In this document: in pieces, positions 1 to 6,135 of the stretch
Position numbering within the stretch: the stretch's first letter is position 1
Layout: every line of letters begins with the position of its first letter
DNA from: Mageeibacillus sp. UBA5442
GTDB taxonomy: Bacteria > Bacillota > Clostridia > Saccharofermentanales > DTU023
Length of the DNA: 9,134 nt
Assembly (NCBI GenBank): GCA_002427475.1
Contig: DIRG01000064.1
Coordinates: 1 to 9,134 of the forward strand
Direction: 5' to 3'
Made by a program: the position numbers and the translations under genes
The notes under the pieces: model-generated
The model's database searches: none
Told to the model about the DNA's origin: nothing
Seen by the model: only the letters and a program-made list of their open reading frames with translations

Positions 1-785
1 GCCTTGTAGTCAGGCTTTGCCACGTTGTAGAGGATTCCCGTCGGAATGCCTGCCCCTTCTGCATCTTCAAAGGTCAGGGCTGCTTTCAATGCCTGCTCGA
101 AATTTCCGGGATCATGATCATCACCTAATGGACGCACGTGTTCCTTATACCAAGCATTTGTATTCACCTTATTAAAGCTGACACAGGGCTGGAAAATATC
201 AACCAAGGCATAACCATCATATTGAATCGCTGCCTTCATTAACTCTTTCAACTGCTCCTGATCACCGGAGAACCCGCGAGCAACGAAACCTGCACCCAGG
301 ATCAAAGCTGTCGCGACCGGATTAAAGGGAATGTTGTAAGAACCGTAAGGCTGCGATCCCGTCACGTAGCCGTGCAACGAGGTAGGCGAGGACTGACCCA
401 AAGTCAGACCGTAGACTTGGTTATCATGAGCGAAGTGCGAAATATTCACATTGCGGCGGATAGCTGCGAGGAAGTGGTTTCCTCCTTCGCCGTAGCCATC
501 TCCGTCACCGGTATTGATGATGACGGTCAAATCGTCATTGGCCAACTTAGCCGCAGCAGCTGCCGGCAACGCGCGACCGTGCAAACCGCAGAATCGGTTA
601 GTACTGATGTATTGTGGAGTTTTCGCTGCTTGTCCGATACCTCCGGCGACCACAACATTATGCGGATCGATTTCCAACTCTTGCAATGCCGTTTTGAGGC
701 TGTTCAGAATGCCGAAATCGCCACAACCCGGGCACCAGGCAGTTCTGTATGTTGTGTAATTGTGTTGTGTTTTATCTTGTGACAT
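1..785 (-). CDS. 2-oxoacid:ferredoxin oxidoreductase, beta (TPP-binding) subunit, C-terminus cut by window edge
   Basis: Catalytic beta subunit of a cytoplasmic 2-oxoacid:ferredoxin oxidoreductase, which decarboxylates a 2-oxoacid to an acyl-CoA and passes electrons to ferredoxin. I translated 261 codons from the ATG at 785 to the window edge. The family usually has about 280 residues, so a short C-terminal piece is missing. Visible motifs are CPGCG (residues 18-22), LHGRALP (68-74), the thiamine-diphosphate/Mg motif GDGD (93-96) followed by EGGNH, RRN (110-112), DNQVYGLT (121-128) and GQSSPTS (130-136). Cys18, Cys21 and Cys201 match known iron-sulfur ligands, but the usual third ligand position is Gln52; Cys66 lies nearby. 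The start is 7 bp after the alpha subunit stop, and its Shine-Dalgarno (AGGT) overlaps that stop, which suggests translational coupling. The substrate (2-oxoglutarate, pyruvate or branched-chain oxoacid) cannot be read from sequence, so I give no symbol. Confidence 0.93.
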   Translation of the reverse strand, partial: MSQDKTQHNYTTYRTAWCPGCGDFGILNSLKTALQELEIDPHNVVVAGGIGQAAKTPQYISTNRFCGLHGRALPAAAAAKLANDDLTVIINTGDGDGYGEGGNHFLAAIRRNVNISHFAHDNQVYGLTLGQSSPTSLHGYVTGSQPYGSYNIPFNPVATALILGAGFVARGFSGDQEQLKELMKAAIQYDGYALVDIFQPCVSFNKVNTNAWYKEHVRPLGDDHDPGNFEQALKAALTFEDAEGAGIPTGILYNVAKPDYK

Positions 786-792
786 AAATTAC

Positions 793-2595
793 CTACCCTT
801 TCACGATTTCCTGAACTTGGCGTGCAATCTCATCAGGCGAGAGTGCGCGTCCGTCATATTTCAGGATCGAATCGGTCATTGCTATGCCGGTCTGGCGCCG
901 GATCAGATGTCCCAGTTGACCGCTGAAATTCTGTTCAATATTAATAATATGCTTAGCGTTAGCGGCTTCTGTCTCAATTTGCTTAGTTGGGAAAGGCCAC
1001 AGGTCGCCATAAACTAATGCAGAAACTTCAATTCCAAGCTCTTTCAAATCCTGCACGGCTTCCGTCAGCGGACCACACAAGGAGCCCCAAGCCACTAGCA
1101 CGACGTCGCTGCCGGCTGTACCGATCTGCTCGGCGTCTTGAATATCTTCGGCTGCGAGCTTGTCCGCTTTGCGCATACGCTTATCCATTTGCTCTATGCG
1201 CACGTCGGAGGCCTCATTAATAAAGCCGTACTCATCATGATCATCGGTGTCTGCAGTAACGATTGCGTGGGGATTGCCGGGCAAAAGTCTAGGACTGATC
1301 CCGTCTTCCGTCACGCGGTAGCGCATATACTCGTTCTCTGCCAACTCATTTTCTTTCATCTCACCGAATTGACCTGAGCCGCGTTCGTGACTGTCGCGAT
1401 AAGTTAGCGCTTCCTCGGTGCTGGCTGCTACTGTCACCTTTTCCACTCGAGACAAATCAAAAGGCTCGATGGTGGCCGCTCCGTCCGAGAGATATTGGTC
1501 CGTCAAGACGACAACCGGTATCTGATATTTTTGCGCGATGTGATGGGCGCGAGCTGTTTGATAAAAAGCGTCTTCCTGGTTTTTCACCGCCAAGACCATC
1601 TTCGGATATTCGCCATTGCCGGCAAATATCGCCAATTCAAGATCGCCCTGTTCTGTACGCGTGGGTAAACCTGTAACCGGCCCGGGTCGCATCGCAATAA
1701 CTGTGACTGCGGGAATTTCCATCATGCCGGCACTGGACATTGCTTCGACCATCAGCTGATAACCGCCGCCTGAAGTTCCGACCATGGAAACGGCTCCGGC
1801 ATAAGAGGCGCCGACTACAGCGTTCATGGCGGCGAGTTCATCTTCGGCCTGCTCGACGACGATATTGGCCTCGTTCTGAATCCCCGCTAGATATTCCATG
1901 ATGCTGGTTGAAGGTGACATTGGATAAGCGGAATAAAACTGCATCCCTGCAGCTAATGCTCCCAACGCGATCGCCTGGTTGGCATTAATCATGATCCACT
2001 CAGAGTAATCACGACGCTCAGCCTCCGGGATCAGCTCGCCGTTGCCGTTGGCACGAGAGTTCGCCTTTTTGCGAGCCGCCTCGCCCTGCTCCAGGCTTAC
2101 AGCATTGAAGCCGACCTTGGCAGCCTCCATGTTGATATCCACGTATTGGGGGCGTAAGGCTTTTTCAAAAATATCACGCAAAGCTTCTTCGGGCAGATCG
2201 AGAAGCCTGATTAGAGCACCGACTGCTACGGATGAAGCAACGCGCGGATTGCCGAGTTCTTTCCCTGTCGTCTGCATGGGGAGAAAAATCACGCGCGGAT
2301 CGTCTGATTCAAAGCTGTCGTCTGCGATGATAAAGCCGTTCTCGTTGAGATCCTTAACGTGCAGATCGATGGTTTCCTGGTTCATGGCCATTATGCAGTC
2401 GACCTTGTGGTCGTGTGCTACAACGGGCTCACGTCCGAAGCGAATTGTGCTGAAGTTGTGACCTCCGCGTACTCGGGACATAAGGTCACGGGTGACAAAG
2501 ACATTGTAGCCGTTGGCTTTCAAAATCTTTTCTATCACTGCGCCTGTGGTTTCTATACCCTGTCCCGCAGCGCCACCTAAGAGAATATTAAACAT
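793..2595 (-). CDS. 2-oxoacid:ferredoxin oxidoreductase, fused gamma-alpha subunit
   Basis: Partner of the beta subunit just downstream; together they form the oxidoreductase. The 600 residues contain an N-terminal gamma domain (about 1-175: GGAAGQGIETTG at 7-18, SRVRGGHNFS at 40-49), a charged linker (about 176-198), and an alpha domain with the pyrimidine-binding fold (about 200-385) and a C-terminal transketolase-like domain (about 490-600). The alpha signature normally written YPITPST reads YPMSPST at 224-230; TRTEQGD at 312-318 is intact. Length and domain order fit the gamma-alpha fusion seen in KorA/VorA-like enzymes. No ferredoxin domain is fused here, so the cluster carried by beta should pass electrons straight to free ferredoxin. 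The ATG is preceded by AAAGGAGG with a 6-nt spacer, so the start is well supported. It is the first gene of the two-gene operon as seen here. The oxoacid substrate is not determinable. Confidence 0.95.
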   Translation of the reverse strand: MFNILLGGAAGQGIETTGAVIEKILKANGYNVFVTRDLMSRVRGGHNFSTIRFGREPVVAHDHKVDCIMAMNQETIDLHVKDLNENGFIIADDSFESDDPRVIFLPMQTTGKELGNPRVASSVAVGALIRLLDLPEEALRDIFEKALRPQYVDINMEAAKVGFNAVSLEQGEAARKKANSRANGNGELIPEAERRDYSEWIMINANQAIALGALAAGMQFYSAYPMSPSTSIMEYLAGIQNEANIVVEQAEDELAAMNAVVGASYAGAVSMVGTSGGGYQLMVEAMSSAGMMEIPAVTVIAMRPGPVTGLPTRTEQGDLELAIFAGNGEYPKMVLAVKNQEDAFYQTARAHHIAQKYQIPVVVLTDQYLSDGAATIEPFDLSRVEKVTVAASTEEALTYRDSHERGSGQFGEMKENELAENEYMRYRVTEDGISPRLLPGNPHAIVTADTDDHDEYGFINEASDVRIEQMDKRMRKADKLAAEDIQDAEQIGTAGSDVVLVAWGSLCGPLTEAVQDLKELGIEVSALVYGDLWPFPTKQIETEAANAKHIINIEQNFSGQLGHLIRRQTGIAMTDSILKYDGRALSPDEIARQVQEIVKG

Positions 2596-2601
2596 GTATT
2601 G

Positions 2602-2609
2602 CCTCCTTT
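2602..2609 (-). promoter_or_regulatory. Ribosome binding site of the gamma-alpha subunit gene
   Basis: On the minus strand this reads AAAGGAGG, a near-perfect Shine-Dalgarno, 6 nt before the ATG at 2595. It fixes that start and suggests strong translation of the oxidoreductase operon. Confidence 0.85.
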
Positions 2610-2741
2610 TCTGTGGACATATTTATCAGATTTGCTATTCATGCTAACACGCGCAAAAAATTGCTTACGGTCAGAATGTGACAGATATACAAATAAGAAG
2701 AACAGTAAAGATTGCTTTTAGCTAGTTCGAGTAAGAAAAAG

Positions 2742-2819
2742 CCGACTTTGCTCAAGCAGTTCAACTTTGAGGGTGAGGCCGAGTTTGTTTTCGGCGCCTA
2801 AATTACGGAGCAAAGCCGG
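2742..2819. promoter_or_regulatory. Nested inverted repeat in the divergent spacer, possible structured leader
   Basis: The 281-bp spacer 2596-2876 between the divergent oxidoreductase operon and the EamA exporter contains no gene I can support. It holds an outer stem, 2742-2753 pairing with 2808-2819 (11 of 12 pairs, one A/C mismatch; core CTTTGCTC/GAGCAAAG). Inside is a hairpin, 2776-2782 with 2791-2799 (AGG/CCT and CCGA/TCGG around a 2-nt bulge, 8-nt loop). CTCAA at 2751-2755 can instead pair with TTGAG at 2767-2771, which competes with the outer stem. On the plus strand this would be the leader of the exporter, whose ATG has no obvious Shine-Dalgarno. I saw no convincing promoter hexamers or a T-run after the stem. 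It matches no riboswitch class I recognise; function is inferred only from the pairing. Confidence 0.35.
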
Positions 2820-2876
2820 ACCTACCTTGCTCTGACTCGAGCATTTTGCATCGCTTTAGGCTAAACTGAGTTCTGT

Positions 2877-3839
2877 ATGGAAGAAAAAAGTAAATTTCAA
2901 GATAAAAAAGTCGTATTCTTAGTCGCGCTGCTCACCATGTTTCTTTGGGGCAGCGCTGTTCCTGTCACGAAGCTTTCCTTTGCAGCTTTGGACATGGCTT
3001 CAAGCGAGATTTTCACGCGGATCTTTTTTGCGGGCACGAGGTTTTTAATCGCGTCATTTATGGTGTTCGGCTACTTGTTGATCCGCGCGCGCAAAACCCC
3101 GGAATTGCGGCTTTCGAGTCTGAAGAAAAAGGACTGGCGCCTCTTAGTCATCATTGGTCTCATGCGCATCACGTTCTGCTACTTTTTCTACTATATCGGG
3201 CTGGCCAACATCAGCGGAGTCAAGGGGGCGGTGCTGGTGTCATCGTCCACTTTTGTCACGGTCATGATCGCCCCTTTCATTGTGAAAGAGGATAAGTTCA
3301 GCCGCAAAAAGATCTTCGCCCTAATCCTCGGCTTTTCCGGAATTATCGTGGCAAATATCAGCAAGGGTTTTGATCTGAATTTCACTTGGCTGGGAGAAGG
3401 CTTTATGCTGATCTCGGGCACCTTCACTGCACTAGTGGAGACGCTGATCAAGCCAAAAGGCAAAGGGATCTCCGCCCCGATTATCAGCTGGGGGCAGTTG
3501 CTATTCGGTTCCTTACCGCTGCTAGCGATCGGATATTTAGGACTCGAGCGCAAGCTGGTGTGGAACCCCACCGCCGTTGTCCTGCTCATCTATTCCGCCA
3601 TGATTTCAGCCGTCGCCTTCATTCTCTGGTACGAATTGCTCAAGCAAAACGATGCCGGCGAATTGGCGATATACCGCCTCTTTATCCCTATCTTCGGGAC
3701 CATCTTGTCGGCAGCTTTAATCCCGGGCGAAAGCCTCACCCTCTATCTCGCTTTGGGTTTAGTTTTAGTTGTCTTGGGTATTATTGTCCTGAATTCAGGG
3801 GGCAGTAGAAAGAATATCGCCAAGTATCCCAGGCCGTAG
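2877..3839 (+). CDS. EamA-family (drug/metabolite transporter superfamily) permease
   Basis: Integral membrane transporter of 320 residues, the usual size for ten-helix EamA proteins with two repeated five-helix halves. Hydrophobic segments fall at about 11-30, 45-70, 88-108, 113-135, 145-162, 170-190, 200-222, 232-252, 262-282 and 285-306. The N-terminal motif WGSAVPVTKLSF (24-35) and the proline-containing segment of the second half (LFIPIFGTILSAALIPGE) are typical of the family. Relatives export amino acids, metabolites or drugs; the substrate cannot be assigned. The ATG at 2877 is the only good start, since an in-frame TAA lies at 2862-2864, but no clear Shine-Dalgarno precedes it. The C-terminus is short and basic (SRKNIAKYPRP). 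Its stop lies 3 bp from the stop of the convergent acetyltransferase gene, leaving no room for a shared intergenic terminator. Confidence 0.92.
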   Translation: MEEKSKFQDKKVVFLVALLTMFLWGSAVPVTKLSFAALDMASSEIFTRIFFAGTRFLIASFMVFGYLLIRARKTPELRLSSLKKKDWRLLVIIGLMRITFCYFFYYIGLANISGVKGAVLVSSSTFVTVMIAPFIVKEDKFSRKKIFALILGFSGIIVANISKGFDLNFTWLGEGFMLISGTFTALVETLIKPKGKGISAPIISWGQLLFGSLPLLAIGYLGLERKLVWNPTAVVLLIYSAMISAVAFILWYELLKQNDAGELAIYRLFIPIFGTILSAALIPGESLTLYLALGLVLVVLGIIVLNSGGSRKNIAKYPRP

Positions 3840-3842
3840 AAT

Positions 3843-4142
3843 CTAGTCCGTTATCCTGCCCATACCGTAACGGAAAACCATATCGCCATAGTCGTGTGTC
3901 TCGCGCATAACCTTAGCAGCATAAGGACATTCGGGTATGATCTTCATACCTTCTTTGCGGGCCCATTCGATAGCTGCTACTAGCACTTTCTTGCCTAGGT
4001 TTTGTCCGCGATGATCCTCGTCGACCTCGGTGCTGTCGATGATGATCACATCGTCCCGATAAAAGGTGTAGCACAGTCTTGCATAGTTATTATCCTTATC
4101 ATCTCCGAGATAAAAAAGACCGCTCTCATGTTTAACTTCCAT
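3843..4142 (-). CDS. Small GNAT-fold N-acetyltransferase (COG2388 type)
   Basis: A 99-residue protein of the compact GNAT type that consists of little more than the acetyl-CoA-binding core. The sequence shows the strand IIIDSTEVDEDHRG followed by the acetyl-CoA pyrophosphate loop R45-G46-Q47-N48-L49-G50, a helix (AAIEWARKEGMK), then IIPECPYAAKVM (68-79) with the Cys-Pro-Tyr motif characteristic of this small subfamily. The family is cytoplasmic; physiological substrates are mostly unknown, so none is claimed here. The ATG at 4142 is preceded by AGGAGG (minus strand, 4151-4156) with an 8-nt spacer, which supports the start. It is convergent with the EamA gene and divergent from the metallopeptidase gene. 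Confidence 0.88.
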   Translation of the reverse strand: MEVKHESGLFYLGDDKDNNYARLCYTFYRDDVIIIDSTEVDEDHRGQNLGKKVLVAAIEWARKEGMKIIPECPYAAKVMRETHDYGDMVFRYGMGRITD

Positions 4143-4200
4143 CTTTTTCTCCTCCTATTCGCCGCTAATTTGATTCACTTTCTAGCGAGAGAATAACACA

Positions 4201-4206
4201 TTTATA
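4201..4206 (-). promoter_or_regulatory. Candidate -10 box for the acetyltransferase gene
   Basis: The minus strand reads TATAAA here, about 60 bp before the acetyltransferase ATG. No good -35 hexamer is visible 16-18 bp upstream. A second candidate, TGTTATTCT (an extended -10 pattern, TGnTATTCT), lies a few bases closer to the gene. Which one is used cannot be decided from sequence. Confidence 0.35.
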
Positions 4207-4230
4207 ACGCTAATCCCGTTTCATACCGTA

Positions 4231-4236
4231 TATACT
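4231..4236 (+). promoter_or_regulatory. Candidate -10 box for the metallopeptidase gene
   Basis: TATACT matches the TATAAT consensus at five of six positions and ends 7 nt before the ATG at 4244. Transcription from it would start at about 4243-4244, on or next to the start codon. The -35 position 17 bp upstream is poor (CGCTAA). Confidence 0.45.
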
Positions 4237-4243
4237 AATTAAT

Positions 4244-4636
4244 ATGATGACTTTAGAAGAAACAGAAGCAGCCCTACATGAGATTGTTGATTCTTTGCCT
4301 GAGGAAGTTTTCGTCGACTTGAATGGCGGCGTCCTCTTGAAGGAAGAATTTAAGCTGTCCGAAGACCGTTTGGCTGATGACCTTTATGTTCTAGGCGAAT
4401 ACCGTCATGAACATATCTATGGGCGCTATATCGTGATTTATTACGGATCTTTGCAACGTGTTTATGGACACCTTCCAGCTGAACGCTACTTTAAGGAGCT
4501 CGAACGCGTGCTAAAACACGAGCTTACCCATCATCTGGAGAATCGTGCCCGGGAGCGCGATCTCGAGGTGGATGATGCACGCTCCCTCTTACATTATTAT
4601 GCTCGTCATCCTCTGCGCAAAAATGATCAGAACTGA
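4244..4636 (+). CDS. Minimal zinc metallopeptidase-like protein (zincin, HELTH motif)
   Basis: A 130-residue soluble protein with the zincin motif H92-E93-L-T-H96 inside VLKHELTHHLENRARERDLE. The two histidines would bind zinc and Glu93 would act as the base; the third ligand is not obvious, perhaps an acidic residue after the helix (E108, D110, D111). The N-terminus (EIVDSLPEEVFVDLNGGVLL) and the central DLYVLGEYRHEHIYGRYIVIYYGS stretch resemble the small 'metallopeptidase family' proteins of Firmicutes, related to the COG3824 minimal metalloproteases. I know of no established substrate for them. There is no signal peptide or membrane segment. No Shine-Dalgarno precedes ATGATG, and a -10-like box sits 7 nt upstream, so the message may be leaderless. 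The gene is convergent with the hydrolase downstream (18 bp between stops). Confidence 0.85.
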   Translation: MMTLEETEAALHEIVDSLPEEVFVDLNGGVLLKEEFKLSEDRLADDLYVLGEYRHEHIYGRYIVIYYGSLQRVYGHLPAERYFKELERVLKHELTHHLENRARERDLEVDDARSLLHYYARHPLRKNDQN

Positions 4637-4654
4637 GGCCACGATCTAACTGGT

Positions 4655-5272
4655 TTAGAGTTTTGGGTTTTTCAGGACCAAAACGCAGTCATGGTAGTCG
4701 CCGAGAGTGAAAGATGACTCTTCTGCCCGTTCCACTTTGTCGAAGTGATCGAGGAAGGGCTGAACTGTAGAGATCACATCAAAACCTGCTTCCCCTTCAC
4801 GGTAATGCATCGGAACGACGACGTCCGGCTTGGTCTGGCGCACGATACCTGCTGCTGTATCTGCGTCGATGGTGTAATGCCCGCCTACGGGAATTAGGAG
4901 CAGGTCGAGATCCTGCAGTTGTGCGGCTTGCTCATCTGACAAAGGATGACCTAGGTCGCCGCAATGCGCGATCCGCTTACCGGCTACGGTCACGATATGG
5001 ATCTTGTTTTGTCCGCGCAGTTTGCCTTCTTCCGGATCGTGGAAAACATCGACGACTTCGACATCGACATCAACTTTGCGGGAAGTGAGTTTGACGCGCG
5101 AGAGCGCATTGTGATCATTGTGTTCGTGGGAGACCAAAACTAGATCTGCCTCCAACTCGAGCAGCTTATAGCCGGGGACTTCCTGATACGGATCAAACAC
5201 GATCACCGCATCCTTAGTATTAATCTCAAAACAGGAATGGCCGTGCCAAATAATGCGAACTTCTTCAGACAT
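4655..5272 (-). CDS. Metal-dependent hydrolase, metallo-beta-lactamase fold (UlaG/UPF0173-like)
   Basis: A 205-residue single-domain metallo-beta-lactamase-fold protein. Predicted metal ligands are visible: HEHNDH at 49-54, His78 in VFHDPEEG, His103 and Asp106 in HCGDLGH, and His156 in VPMHY. The opening RIIWHGHSCFEI and the line LLLIPVGGHYTIDADTA are typical of the UlaG-like/UPF0173 group, which includes L-ascorbate-6-phosphate lactonase and many uncharacterised hydrolases. The substrate is unknown. I choose the ATG at 5272 because AAAGGAG sits 5 nt upstream and the family N-terminus begins there. An in-frame ATG at 5341 would add 23 residues, but those are encoded by the short-repeat region and lack family character. 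It is downstream of the kinase gene on the same strand, separated by 233 bp of repeats. Confidence 0.9.
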   Translation of the reverse strand: MSEEVRIIWHGHSCFEINTKDAVIVFDPYQEVPGYKLLELEADLVLVSHEHNDHNALSRVKLTSRKVDVDVEVVDVFHDPEEGKLRGQNKIHIVTVAGKRIAHCGDLGHPLSDEQAAQLQDLDLLLIPVGGHYTIDADTAAGIVRQTKPDVVVPMHYREGEAGFDVISTVQPFLDHFDKVERAEESSFTLGDYHDCVLVLKNPKL

Positions 5273-5277
5273 AAAGG

Positions 5278-5284
5278 CTCCTTT
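5278..5284 (-). promoter_or_regulatory. Ribosome binding site deciding the hydrolase start
   Basis: AAAGGAG on the minus strand, 5 nt before the ATG at 5272. It favours this start over the upstream in-frame ATG at 5341, which lies inside the repeat cluster. Confidence 0.8.
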
Positions 5285-5291
5285 CAACTTT

Positions 5292-5561
5292 CGTGCCTGG
5301 CACAAATCTGAACTAGCTATCAAATTCTGTGCCTGGCACAAATCTTAACTTCTGCACCTTTGAACTAATCTTAACCTCTGCACGCACTGCGCTGGGCAGC
5401 ATATGTTCCCAACCTACACGTCAATTTAGCTGTTTAGGAAATTTCTGTGCCTGGCACCAAAATCAACTTATGCGTCAAACCTGCACGTAGCAGCCACTTG
5501 GTTTACTATTCACATTCTGTGCCTGGCACCAAACTTGACTTCGGCACCAAACTTGACTTCG
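5292..5561. repeat. Cluster of short degenerate repeats with GTGCCTGGCAC near-palindromes
   Basis: Four exact copies of GTGCCTGGCAC (an 11-bp palindrome with an unpaired centre) occur at 5293-5303, 5329-5339, 5447-5457 and 5519-5529, all in the same orientation by flank. The flanks are also shared: usually TTCT before and (C)AAA followed by a variant of TCTTAACTT or CTTGACTT after. A secondary unit, AATCTTAAC(T/C)TCTGCAC, appears at 5341-5357 and 5367-5383, and a degraded relative at about 5462-5486. First-to-second and third-to-fourth spacings are 36 and 72 bp, multiples of the 18-bp tandem period at the right end; the middle spacing (118 bp) is not. The cluster fills the 233-bp gap between hydrolase and kinase genes and runs into the kinase 3' end. 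It resembles REP-like palindromic elements; there are no long identical repeats or uniform spacers. Confidence 0.8.
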
Positions 5562-6111
5562 TCGGAAGCCCGTACTTCACAAAATAAGCTTCTTCACGCG
5601 GAAGCCAATCATTAAGGTAACGCTCCAGCTTCTCCGGGCACCTCAGCTCAAGCCGCCTAATCTGCTCCGCACGCTCCACATAGAGAAATAACTGCAAATC
5701 ATAGAACGGACGCAAATCAGGATGCAGGCTGTAAACACCCTCAATGATGTAAACCCGCTTCCGCCCCACCGACTCAGCCTCCGAAAACCCCTGCGTAGCG
5801 CAATTAAAGCGCCGACACAACAAAACATCTTCACCACCACGCAGCGGCTCCAAGACCTCCGTCAGCACGCGTTCCTTATCAAAGAACTCACCAACCGCAG
5901 CCAGCCGTTCCTCAGTCCTCTGCTCATCCGTCAAAAAATAATCATCAATATGAAAAACATGAGCATCATATTTTTCGCCCAATTCCGCCGCCAGGCTGCT
6001 CTTCCCCGCTGCAGAACTGCCATCAATCGCCAAGACTATTCGCTCTAAACCGGATTCCAGCAGCAGCCCAATCTCGGCATCCAGCTCCTTATACCAAGCC
6101 TCATCTCTCAC
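5506..6111 (-). CDS. Uridine-kinase-like P-loop kinase with repeat-derived C-terminus
   Basis: Cytoplasmic nucleoside/metabolite kinase of the uridine kinase-phosphoribulokinase superfamily; 201 residues from the GTG at 6111. It shows Walker A GSSAAGKSS (31-39), the substrate-binding HIDDYFL (54-60), and CxxxFNCxTQGF followed by VYIIEGVYSLHP (120-131), as in bacterial uridine-kinase-like proteins. The exact phosphate acceptor is not certain. The body ends near DWLPREEAYFVKYGLPT; relatives usually continue there with a short hydrophobic strand. Here residues about 185-201 are instead encoded by the 18-bp tandem repeat and a GTGCCTGGCAC element (two SSLVP units, then GTECE). The start is ambiguous: GTG at 6111 has GGAG 8 nt upstream, whereas GTG at 6120 overlaps that GGAG and would add three residues. 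It follows the aldo/keto reductase gene by 24 (or 15) bp, so co-transcription is likely. Confidence 0.85.
   Translation of the reverse strand: MRDEAWYKELDAEIGLLLESGLERIVLAIDGSSAAGKSSLAAELGEKYDAHVFHIDDYFLTDEQRTEERLAAVGEFFDKERVLTEVLEPLRGGEDVLLCRRFNCATQGFSEAESVGRKRVYIIEGVYSLHPDLRPFYDLQLFLYVERAEQIRRLELRCPEKLERYLNDWLPREEAYFVKYGLPTKSSLVPKSSLVPGTECE
5525..5560. repeat. 18-bp tandem duplication inside the kinase 3' end
   Basis: GGCACCAAACTTGACTTC occurs twice head to tail (5525-5542 and 5543-5560). Because 18 is a multiple of three it keeps the kinase frame and encodes a doubled SSLVP segment on the minus strand. Confidence 0.9.
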
Positions 6112-6135
6112 AAAACCCACTCCAACAGCTACCCT

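Noticed and set aside
372..782. Plus-strand open frame of 136 codons opposite the oxidoreductase beta subunit
   Set aside because: It mirrors the conserved beta subunit on the other strand, has no family features and no ribosome binding site.
2042..2461. Plus-strand open frame of 139 codons opposite the gamma domain
   Set aside because: The minus strand encodes a clear oxidoreductase domain here; the plus-strand product has low-complexity Ser/Arg-rich sequence without recognisable domains.
2720..2830. tRNA or known riboswitch in the spacer
   Set aside because: The arm lengths do not make a cloverleaf, there is no TTC loop or CCA end, and no conserved riboswitch core was recognised.
4660..4684. 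Hairpin GTTTTGG/CCAAAAC between the convergent metallopeptidase and hydrolase genes as a bidirectional terminator
   Set aside because: The 7-bp stem is AT-rich, lies within the last hydrolase codons, and neither strand has a following T-run.
5292..5561. CRISPR array
   Set aside because: The repeated core is only 11-18 bp, the spacings are 36, 118 and 72 bp, and the flanks are degenerate copies and not unique spacers; no cas gene is nearby.
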